In this document: one piece after another, positions 46,240-57,200 of the stretch
Position numbering within the stretch: the stretch's first letter is position 1
How the letters are laid out: every line of letters begins with the position of its first letter
DNA from: Mytilus edulis
Lineage: Eukaryota > Mollusca > Bivalvia > Mytilida > Mytilidae
Assembly (NCBI RefSeq): GCF_963676685.1
Contig: NC_092346.1
Location: forward strand, 95,469,917-95,533,916
Length of the DNA stretch: 64,000 nt
Direction of reading: 5' to 3'
Notes under the pieces: model-generated
Database searches by the model: none
Told to the model about the DNA's origin: nothing
The model's input: only the letters and a program-made list of their open reading frames with translations
Made by a program: the position numbers and the translations under genes

Positions 46240-46322
46240 AGTATAAGCGGGATACGGGAATCTGACAAAACAATAAGCGGAATACGGGAATCTGCCAAAA
46301 CAGTAAGCGGGATCCGGGATCA
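46240..46322 (+). repeat. ~30-bp tandem repeat, 3 copies
   Basis: ataagcgggatacgggaatc and caaaaca-linked variants; the last copy is gtaagcgggatccgggatc. Confidence 0.8.
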
Positions 46323-48980
46323 GAACCCCCAAATGAGACCCCAGAAAAAGATATTTTTGTATATTCATCCTATTGTTACAGTCATGCCTTCAATAACAAA
46401 AGTATCCGATGCATGCATTTTTTCATATTTTTGGTCCCTTTTTCGATTTTGTGGGGTCCAAATTTATAGACAAAAGTCCTTTAATATAGATATTTGGAAT
46501 TCGTTGACATGCTGAATCTGACCATGTATCAAGTTTGGGGATTTTTTGCCTAGTTGCTGAAATAGCCCACATAGAGTTCCAAAGGGTCTAAAATCAACAA
46601 AAATGAATTGTAGCATGCATTTCGTGTACAATAACCCAAATGTGCATGGTTTTACCTCTGTGGTAGTATCCATTCGCGGATCTAGAATTTTTCATAAGTA
46701 GGGGCCCACTGACTGCTTAAGAGGGCCCGCTGCTGTCACGCTCCAGTGATTCACTATATAAGTTAAAATCAAGGAGAAACGTAATCTGAAGAATACAATA
46801 TGACATTTTGAGAATCGCTTTTGTTACAAGTTTGAAAAGCTATATATTTGATGAAGAATGAATGAGGAGTTTGTATTTCAATTGGAAAATACATGTATCA
46901 TAAATCCTAAAGTCATCAACTAAGTTTTTTTTCATTTGTTGCAAGTGCATTTATCACATAATTCTACAATAAAAATTCCTCGCATCTTTGAAAATTCTAC
47001 ATTAATAATGACTGCACTAACAGTGATAATTCATCGCATCTATAGTTAAAATGGATCGCTTTCAATAATCGATATGCTATATTATGATGCTTTTATAACA
47101 CTTATTTGAAGTTTAATGCTATGTTTGTATATTATAAAGATATATCACAATGAAAATATGTTAAAACTTAACTTAAAATCCTTTAACTTGATATTTTCAA
47201 AACGTAAACAAATACAGTTTTCCCATGATCCTTTATTCTACAATAGACATACCCGCATATAACAGTAAAAATGAACTAGCTGGATTCGCACTTTATATAC
47301 ACTGAGTATTGTATTAAAAAAAATTTTATATAATCGAAATTAGCAGATTTACCAAGACCCAGAACTACAGTCACGATGATAAGAAATCGTTGGAAATCGT
47401 GACCATATGAGGCAACGCGACTTTAAAATGCACTACCAAATCATGAAGCCGAAATATGACATTATTTGACCATTTCATAAAATCTAAATTTGTATGGTCA
47501 AAAACATGTTTTTGTAGTAACTACAAATATCAAACTCTACTGTCTCATGACTGTAAAATATATTTACTTTCAGCAATTCCAAAAAATGAAAAACGAAAAA
47601 TTCAGTCATTTAAAACGTTTAAAATGAAATAAAAATGCAAAGTCATATGTCATAGGCCTGGCATAGCTATACGCTTTTCTTTACTTCTTCGTCGATTTAT
47701 TCTTTTCTCGACCTGTTTTTCAAATTTATTTAATCAAAGTATGGTTACATATCTAATTTCTTCATTTGATTAAATTAAATTTTCTAGCTACTTATAAATT
47801 TCCTAATAAAAGTTCTTTCTGTTTTTGTTTCTTTTCCAAATTTTATTATTTATTATAACCTCATTGCTTTGATTTTTTTTTTTTATCATAGTCTATGTGC
47901 TTGTGTGACATTTTAAAAGTGCTTTTGGTTTATATTCTGATAACGGATGCTTGTTTTTTTTATGATCGACTTTATAACTGAATTTAGTTACATATATATT
48001 TTACGGAATTTTGTATGCTTGATTCCAATTATTGTCATTTTGTATGTATGGGTTGCTAATACTATTTATTTGTTAAGTTGGAAGTGCGAGGTTTGCATGG
48101 TTTGGTTATAATTTCACTGTAAAATATGTTCAAACTTCCATTTTCTTTAGGAATGCCTATGCAAAGTCAGGACTATAACAGTTGTTTTTCAGTTGATTTT
48201 TTTCGTTTGCACTGTACAGTGTTTGTGTTTTTCAGTTATGTAGAATATTGTTCAATTGACAAGCACCAGAAAACACGAAACACCGAACAACGGTTATTGC
48301 TTACCGTTTTTACTTACTTTATTATTAAGTTATGTATTTATATATCTCAGGTGGAACCTTAGACTTTATAAGATTTATTTGTGTTTATTTGTTAATATTT
48401 TGTTAATTTAGGATTTTGTTATAATAATTAAATGTTTTAAACGTCTAGATAGTCGATCCGGAACATAACACAGCATTGACTTTTATTGTACTCTTCTCGT
48501 TCGAGTTTAATTTAAAAACAATACGAAACTTAAATATAATTATTTGAAAGGAGAGTCTTTATTTGAAATAACAATACAAAACAAAGACTTGCTGAGTGCT
48601 GAATAGTGAAACAATGAATACTTAACAACAGAAACTAAATACACAACAAAAAAGAAAATGGCGAACGCATCAGAAATACAAAAGTTATATTAATGGTTTT
48701 TTAAGCAGTATACTGAAATGGTATGTATTATTTTTTCACAATTTTATTCAATTTAAATGTTCAAAAGCAAAAACGCTCTAAATTTAATGTTATGCATATG
48801 AGTATGTTTTGATTGTGACACTTCTAAAATATGTCCCTGTTATTAAGCATTATATTCTACATAAGAATAGATTGGAAAACATTTTTGGAAATATTGAAAC
48901 AAGAAGTATCACAAATTTTTTTTTTTTTAAGCCAACACGAATCTCGCCGTATACCGTTCGCCACCATTAAAAAAAGTAAT
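46323..48980. other. Intergenic, no gene seen
   Basis: AT-rich. Short ORFs (46333-46515, 46464-46673, 48126-48362) show no recognisable domain. The TRIM gene's 5' exons could lie here but I cannot identify them. Confidence 0.4.
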
Positions 48981-48989
48981 CCTGGTATA

Positions 48990-49117
48990 TGACGCCTCTG
49001 GGTGCGGGAATTTCTCGCTAAATTGAAGACCTGTTGGTGACCCTCTGCTGTTGTTTTTTATTTGGTCGGGTTGTTGTCTCTTTGACACATTCCCCATTTC
49101 CATTCTCAATTTTATAG
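48990..49117 (-). repeat. Family C repeat fragment
   Basis: ctctgggtgcgggaatttct ... gacacattccccatttccat; reverse complement of 6266-6400. Confidence 0.85.
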
Positions 49118-49189
49118 AACACATGGTCTCCGTGGCAATTGTGCATATATTCGTCTACGATATATCCATTAGTATGTGTAAAACATGAG

Positions 49190-49322
49190 GCGTAGCCAAA
49201 CTCGACAAAATAAAATTAGGCACATTCTTCGAGTTGTGCAGTATCAAAGCCAATCTCGACAAAATAAAATTAGGCGTAGTCTTTGAGTTGTGTAGTATCA
49301 AAGAAACTTGCTAGCTTAATTT
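49190..49322 (+). repeat. ~63-bp direct tandem duplication
   Basis: ctcgacaaaataaaattagg followed by ttcgagttgtgcagtatcaa, repeated once with a few changes. Confidence 0.8.
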
Positions 49323-49379
49323 TATTCTGGTGTTGGCATGAATATCAATTATATGGTAATTTTAATAAATTTTATTGTT

Positions 49380-49600
49380 GACAAAACTTTAAATTTTTCG
49401 AAAAACTAAGGATTTTATTATCCCAGGAATAGATTACCTTAGCCGTATTTGGCACAACTTTTTGGAATTTTGGGTCATCAATGCTCCTCAACTTTGTACT
49501 TTTTTTGGCCTTATAACTATTTTGATCTGATGAGTCTTATGTTAACGCGCGTCTGGCGTATTAAATTATAATCCTGGTACCTTTGATAACTATTTATTTT
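49380..49600 (+). repeat. Retrozyme relic with broken hammerhead
   Basis: Homologous to the 60000-type unit (agattaccttagccgtattt, cctcaactttgtacttt). CTGATGA is at 49527-49533 and acgcgcgtctggcgta follows, but the GAC-GAAA side of stem II and the core is missing, so cleavage is not expected. Confidence 0.75.
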
Positions 49601-50805
49601 TCATTCTGGAATCATCAGAATATGCTCTACATGCAAGTTATTGTTTAGATTATATAAATTTACAACATGTATCTATATACATATATGTAAACGCCGGAAG
49701 ACTGTGTGTTGACCTCTAGATGTTCTTTTTGTCGATGGTTTGATGTATATCGTTGTCAAAACGTTAAACTGGTCAATCATTCGGCATTATATAATAGTCT
49801 TTTATCCAAGTAAAATAAGACACAGTATAATTCTAACAATGTCACCATTTTTACTGTAAGCTCAACATAGAAATATTGTGAAAACATTCATTTTGATAGA
49901 GGTATCGTGTATGATCATGTATACATACTCTGACAGTAGCATCCAATAAGTTTCAACATACTTTCATTGTACATGCTAACTGAGAAAACTTTGATCTTAT
50001 TCCAGTTATCAAATTCAAAGTGAACTATCATTCTGTGATTCACAATGAACGATAAAATTGGAAATTTAATTATTTGAATTTTCTCCCCCATTACAATTTG
50101 CCATTATCTGCTCAATATTTGATTGTAAATGTAAATACAAGCTATTGACAAATAGTTGTCAAATTCCAGGTCTCTCGTGATTATTAAAAGAAAAACAAAT
50201 AGTGTTTGACATAAAAAGTTTGTCTGGATTTTGAAATACTATGGTTTAATGTAATAAATAGAAAAACATCTGTATTTGTAAAACACTACATTTTATCTTC
50301 ATGTGCTGACAATTTAAACACGGTAAGTGAATTATATAATGTCAAAATACTTTTAAACAAAAAACGAAAAATTAGAGTACATAAAAAAGAATAGAAAAAA
50401 AAAAAGAAAAACGGCACACATCTCACAAATATTTAAAATTCTAAATACATAAGTCCAGTATTCATTAACGTCGGAAAGGCAGAGATGTTTTAAGAAACAT
50501 CTTGAGATTGTATGGCAGCTTAACCACATTACTAACTCTTTCTAAAAAAGTTGATTCCGGTATTGTCTTTCAAAAACGAGAAACTGGTATCGTGCTAAAG
50601 GTTTGATTCATTAGTCGAACAGACATATATATTAATATATTCATAAGATACGGATCACAAATTGCCTCAAAACGTTGAGAGTCATGAATTTTAAATAATT
50701 TTAATTTTTAAATACATGTCAAGAGACGCGTTGTGTTTGATACGGGTGTTAATTGTAAACCCACACTCTTATACTAACCTGAACATGTCCTTTTGACATC
50801 TTTTA
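49601..50805. other. Upstream flank of the TRIM-like gene's visible exons
   Basis: No coding recognised in this interval. The 5' exons of the TRIM gene may be here or further left. Confidence 0.35.
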
Positions 50806-51165
50806 GTCACATCTACAGAAAATCCTACAGAGAACGGCATGTTAGTTATGTTTCTGTCATAATATACCAATTTTACCAAATATACCAAACTATACATTGA
50901 ATTTTACTTGTGTCATAATATCTGACCATCAAACCAAACTAAACTATACATTGAATTTTACTTGTGTCATAATATCTGACCATCAAACCAAACTATACAT
51001 TGAATTTAACTTGTTTTGCAGACGGGTTACGTCCACAGAGGACGGCATGTTAGTTATGTTTCTTTCATAATATCTGGCCTTTATACCATTGTTTTATTCC
51101 AGACGGATCTCGTTCACAGAGGACGGCTCTATAAGTATGGAGCTGTCATATCTGGTCTTTATACC
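50806..51165 (+). pseudogene. Three decayed copies of the 51199 exon
   Basis: Copies near 50814-50860, 51022-51080 and 51103-51165 resemble 51199-51285. Each has (g)acggcatgttagttatg- or cagaggacgg-like sequence, and the latter two are preceded by tgcag or tccag acceptors. None shows a good donor at the corresponding place, and the frames differ or drift. A ~65-bp AT-rich block between them is also tandemly repeated (catattgaattttacttgtg-type). Confidence 0.65.
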
Positions 51166-51198
51166 AAACTTTACATTGTTTTTTTATTTAACTTTCAG

Positions 51199-51285
51199 AC
51201 AAGTTACGCCTACAGAGGACGATATGACAGAGATGTTGCTGCCATACCGGGACCGTATACCAAACCATTACCCAAAACAATAAAT
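51199..51285 (+). CDS. TRIM-like gene, first visible exon
   Basis: 29 codons, phase 0, acceptor actttcag, donor gtaggt. Contains YRGRYDRDVAAIPGPYTKPL. The last of a run of four related copies and the only one that looks functional. Confidence 0.6.
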
Positions 51286-54200
51286 GTAGGTATAGAACTG
51301 GTTTCATAAATACATGATTTGTTAAAGATCAATGTTACATTTTTTTATAACATTTTTTTCAAATTGAACGTATGTCTAAAAGTGTAACATTAATTCTATC
51401 TGAGAGATATAGAAAAAAAAACCTGCATCATATGTATATTATTCTATATATATATATTCCCCACCCCTTCTATTCAGATGCAGTTAATTGATAAAAACTT
51501 TTCATTAAAAAAGAAAAAAGACCACAAGAGTTACCTATACCAGCTAGTTTCTTAATCTGTTTTTTTCCCAATTCATTTTAGGATTTAACACATTTTTTTC
51601 TAGATGATATTCATGTGTAAACTTGGGAGATTCACTCCTAAACGGAATAAAGTCCGAACTTTTGTGAGTTAGCGACCCAGTATATACATATATCATTTAT
51701 AATATATTGTTCGACCTCGTATAATTTGTTTAAATCTGTTGTTCGATATGATATGGTAATATGAAGACACCCATGTATTCACACAAGTTGTGCTATAGAC
51801 GTCCTTAATGTAGAACACTAGCTAGTTAATTTAAGTTTTGGCATTTTGAACTCTCGTGTGAATAGAATAGTTGTCCAGCATTTTATGGCTCTGTATGGAT
51901 ATGTGACCCTAGTTATTAGTAGAATGATCATAATTAATCCACAGGCACATACCGCTAAAGATGTATTTAATGTTCCTAAGGAACCGGCTGTTATCTTAGA
52001 CAAAAACATGTACCATACAAATGAACAATTCGAGGATGGTTATCCTCAAGACAAAGTATATCAACATACTGGAAATGAGGTAGGTATCTGTGCGGAATTA
52101 AGACAGAGTTATAATTCGGAAGAAGCAACACATTCATTTTCTTCCGATCTAGTATTCTTGTTTCCGCACATAAAACATCGATCAATCGAATTCAAACTTT
52201 TCACCTTTTTTGTTATTTGGCATTACGCAACCTTGCTCATAACGTGACCAAAGACTCGTATGGCCAGGTTGCAATACTTGTAGTTTGTAATTTAAAAAGC
52301 GACAAGAAATTTCACTCTTGTACTATTTGCTTTGTTCTTCGAATAACATAATTGAATGCTAATAGATATAGGGAAAAAGACATATACCCTGATTAGTATA
52401 AAAAAAAAACACTATTATCCCCGAAAATGAATTAGATTTCTTCAAATCTGACATGAACATTTACCGTGGATAAACAAGCAGTTTAGGCTCTAAAAATGTC
52501 TCCATGTAGTTATAGACCTGTATCTCGTCAATGTATGTCGAAGGCCTCACTGTGACTTTTCGATGAAGAACAGCAATACAAGCACTGTTCCTTTGCTGTG
52601 CATATATACTAATTTTGTGGGATAAATGAATACCTGACATCCATTCTTTCTTTTAGATTTATTCTAGAAAGTCTGAATGCTACTATGGGAAACTCTAGGA
52701 GTTGAGCAAATAAAACCTATGACATAGGTGTCCTGCCAAAGTTTCATTTTGTACAATTACGAAGTTTTATTATCCGAAATATCTACAAATTATCCAAATA
52801 CTAGTAGATTGTATGTGTACACATAATGAAATAATACAACAGAACAGTTGTGATGTATTCCCAAATGACAAAATCAAACTATTTTTTCAATAAAATACAG
52901 GGTTACATACTTTTTTTAAGAATATAAAAATATACTGTTTTATTTATGTTACAGGCAACTTACCTAGACAAGAAGCAAATAGACTATAAGAAAGACATTC
53001 CGTTCTACAAAGACATTAAGACAGGACCATCATATATAAAACCTCGTGAACCAATATCTTTTCGCGAGAAGGTAAGCTACCGGAACCAAGAGGAATGGGA
53101 GAGAACAAAACCCCCCGGACAGTACACAAAGGAAGGCGACTTCATTAAAGAAAGCATTAAAAAAGCCCGACAAGAACGAATGGCAAAAGAAAAGGAACTG
53201 ATTAGTAGGAGAGAAAATTATAACTCAAAAGGGCCGCTTATGTCAACCCGTGCTGATCCTCCGCTAAAAGATGGATATGATACAAACGCAAAAGATGATT
53301 TTGATGTTCCCAAAGAACCTGCTATAGTTTTGGATAAAGGTTATCCAGATATGTCGACCAAATTTGGAGATGGGGGGTTTTACAATGACTCAGGTATACC
53401 AAGCGATATGATTGGAAGCATGAGTCCACGGAAAGGGATGGTCGGCAAAAGCTTTGGAAAACTCGAGGTTGCAGACGAGATTGCGATCATGTTACAAAGA
53501 AAGGGAGCCGGTGTGAAGGTGAGAGTAATGATAATCGTAACATTATTTTCAAATAACCTGTAAACATATAGTTAATAATTATGTTCCAAAAGTAATAGTG
53601 CTGTGGTCGGTTATTTTCTAAACTGGTGACAAAAATATATACACGAAAGTATATTCCCTTTCAACAGCCTTGTCGAGTTTATGATGACGAAAGAAATACA
53701 TGATTATATAGCTCAATATAATATGTATGTGAAATACATTACCAATTATAAGTTTCAATCATTGCAAAATGAACAGTCCTTTCCTCATCAAACAAATACG
53801 AATGTTTTATAAATTAATACATCGTTTTAAACACATTTATATACCTTTGAGCAAAACTTTTAGGAATTTTGGTCAATGCTCCGAGTTCAACTTCGTACTT
53901 TATGTTTTTTTGTTTTTTTGTTTTTTTGTTTTTTGTTTTTTTGTTTTTTTTTATTTTTGTTTGTTTTTATAACTTTTTTGACTTCGAGCGACTCTGCTGA
54001 GTCTTTTGTAGACGAAACGCGCGTCTAGCGTAAATGCAAAATTTATTCATGGAATCTATGATGAGTTTGTTTATCTTTTCAAAAAGATTTGAATTTTGAT
54101 ATCCCATTTTTATAGAGGAATACAAGCAAACAAACAAGATTAAAGTTCAGACCCAATAATTATAGGGTTCAGGTTTCATAAAACAAACTAGCAAAAAATG

Positions 54201-57200
54201 TAACAATATTTAGCAATTTAATTTTGAAATCTAATTTACCATTTTAAGGACCAAGAAGATCCAAAATCCGCAGGGGGTCCAGCCTCAGCGATCAGAATAG
54301 ACGACTTAAAAGATGATTTTCTGATATGTGAAAATTGTAAAAGGGAATATGATGAGAAAACCCATATACCAAGAGTATTGCCTTGTCTTCATACATACTG
54401 TCAACGTTGCCTAGGTGATATTACACGCGACTGGACAGTTGGATGTCCAACCTGTAAATCTCAGCATCACATCCCTGGAGACAGTGTAGCTAACTTTCCA
54501 AAAGATAATACCAGACGCAGCCTTCGTGATTTCGTCCATCTCAAAAAGAAAGGACAGCGAGTTGCATGCAGAGATTGTCCTGATTCAGGTGTTGCTGCTT
54601 TCTTTTGTAAGGACTGCTACTCTTTTATGTGTCATGAATGCCGTAAAGCTCATCTCCGAAACTTTATGTCTAGAAATCATAACATTGTTTTATTGGATCA
54701 AATTCAAAACTCTGGTATTGAACCGTTCCTACGAAATGAAACTTGTGACCGCCAAGGTCACGATGGGCAACCATTGGTCTACTTTTGTGTATCCAAGACA
54801 TGCAACAAACCTGTTTGCAAAATGTGCACTGTCTTAGAACACCAGTCTGACAGAGGACATATGGTAAGGCGACTTGGAGATGCATATGAAGACCACAAAG
54901 AACAAGTAAGTAATTTGGTCAAACAAGTAGAAGATAAAATTACTCTTAGCAAAACAGTGATGATTGAAACGGAAGACGAGATGCGTAATTTAGATAAAAA
55001 ACAGACCGACATTACCAAAGAAATAGACCATGAGATAGATGAAGGGGTTCACATGCTTGAAGTACGCAGAAGAGAACTCAAAGATACATTAAAAGAAAAA
55101 TGTAAGAAAAAGAGAGGAGTATTGCAGTCACAAAGAGAAGGCTTGAAGTATAACCTGTCACTGATGTCATCTGCTAAGGAGTTTACAAGTCATATAATGA
55201 CACACAGTATGCCTGCTGAGTTTGTCCTCCTAACAGACACGTTACGTAATCGTTTGGTCTTTCTAAGAGATAATCATATTGACAGCTGTCCATTAGAAAA
55301 CTCATTTATAGCCTTTGATAAAGACAAGATGGGAGCAGCGTTTAAACAATACATCATTGATATGGGAAAGATAAGATCAACCGCCATTTTCCCTCCGAAG
55401 ACATTGGTAGAGGCTATGGATGTTCCAGTTGAGAACGAGGCCGAAGTCTTGAAAGTGTTTCTCTATGACAGTAAAGGAACACCACAAAAAGATAGCTTCG
55501 ATTGTGTATTGGTAGATATTAAAGATCCAAAGGGAAGAATGCACCCGGCGACAGTGGAAGATTCCAAAACCTTAGAAGGATGCTATAGGGTTTATTATAC
55601 GGCAAACATGACTGGAGCACATATTGCCTACGTCAGAGTCCTTGGAAGACTTGTCAGAGAAGAAGGATTTCCATTCCTGTCCAAGTCTCCAGGTAATATT
55701 GATAGAATGATTTTATACTGTTAAACACAATACAATATTCTTATGATGTTATGACTGCTGGGTCGTTTTGTTTAACTTCCAACTGTTTTGATTTGAGCAC
55801 ACTGAGTTTTTATGTCGACGAAACGTGTCCAAATTAAAGGACTGTATCTTTTATAAGTTTTCATAACCACTAGGTCAATGCCACTGCTGGTGGACGTTTC
55901 ACCGGCACATTAGTTAACTCTTTTGTGCCGACATAAAGTAGCAATGATATGTTCATTTTTTGTAAATTAACTGTTTAAAATGTTGAATTATTCGTCTCAA
56001 TAGGGTTTTTGTTCAATCCCAAAGGTGATTGTATTAGCCGTATATTTTCGGAATGTTTGGTGATTTTTTTAATTGCTTTCAGTTTCAAATTTGATTTTAA
56101 TCTCTCACTGTTTAAATTCTAACGCCATCGACGTCTTTTGTCGACTATACTTTCCTCTAGCGTACCAAATTATTCGTCTGGTATGATCTTTGATGAGTTT
56201 TTATAACCATTGGGTCGATGCCACTGCTGGTTGACGTTTCTTCCATGAAGGTATCACCAGCCGAGTTGTAAGCACTTCTGTGCTTACTTGGAATATCATT
56301 AAAATGTTAATTTTTGAAAATATACTGTTTATAAAACGTTCAATTCTTTGAGTTTTTCTATACCCACTCATATATTACACAAGCCGTATTTTACACAACT
56401 TTAAGGTTTTTTATGCTCTCCAATATCAAATATGGTTTAATCATCTAACTGCATGTTTCATAGTCATTGATGAACTGTATGTCAACGAAACTTTCATCTG
56501 GCGTATCAAATAATAGACCTGGTATCTTTGATGAAGGCCTTTGATGGCATAACCACATCAGTAGTCTACACTTCTGCATTGATCTGAAATATCATTGATA
56601 TGTTCATTTTCTGTAACTTTACTGTTTATAAAATGCTAAATATTTGAAGCAATACGATTTGTCTACCCCATGACTTATATTGCCTTAACTGTATTTAGAC
56701 ACTATTTTAGAAATCTTATTAACTTCGAATTGGTTTGTCTTTCGAACATCACTCGTATTCACTAGTTAGTTTATTGTCGACGCAACGGGCATCTCACGAA
56801 CTAAATTGCAGGACTATCATTGTATGAAGCATCTCGTGAATAATTTTAATGTTATTATGAGTAACTGTATGGTGATTCATATGCTGGGTGAAGTAAGGGT
56901 AACTTGTTTTCCCTCTTATAATATCAGCCATTAATCCTCGGTCTACTCTTGAGACTATTGTTATCGCACTATTACAAAGCCATTTCGATACAGCATATAA
57001 CAAATTTATTTATTTTACCTTTTGAAACAAACCTTTATCAATAAATAATTATTTTATTTTCAGGAGAGATTGATAAAAGATTCGGGGATATACTGTGTAA
57101 GTATTCAATATTCGTATGCCCAGATAAAGACGGTAAAACGTACGAATTTTGCAGCTTTCAATGCGCTTTACTGGTTTATACTTGATAACCAGACTTTTTC

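Noticed and set aside
48126..48362. 78-codon plus ORF as a 5' exon of the TRIM-like gene
   Set aside because: No donor in the right phase and no similarity to the downstream exons.
51016..51309. 97-codon plus ORF as an independent gene
   Set aside because: It reads through two decayed exon copies and introns; only 51199-51285 fits the splice pattern.
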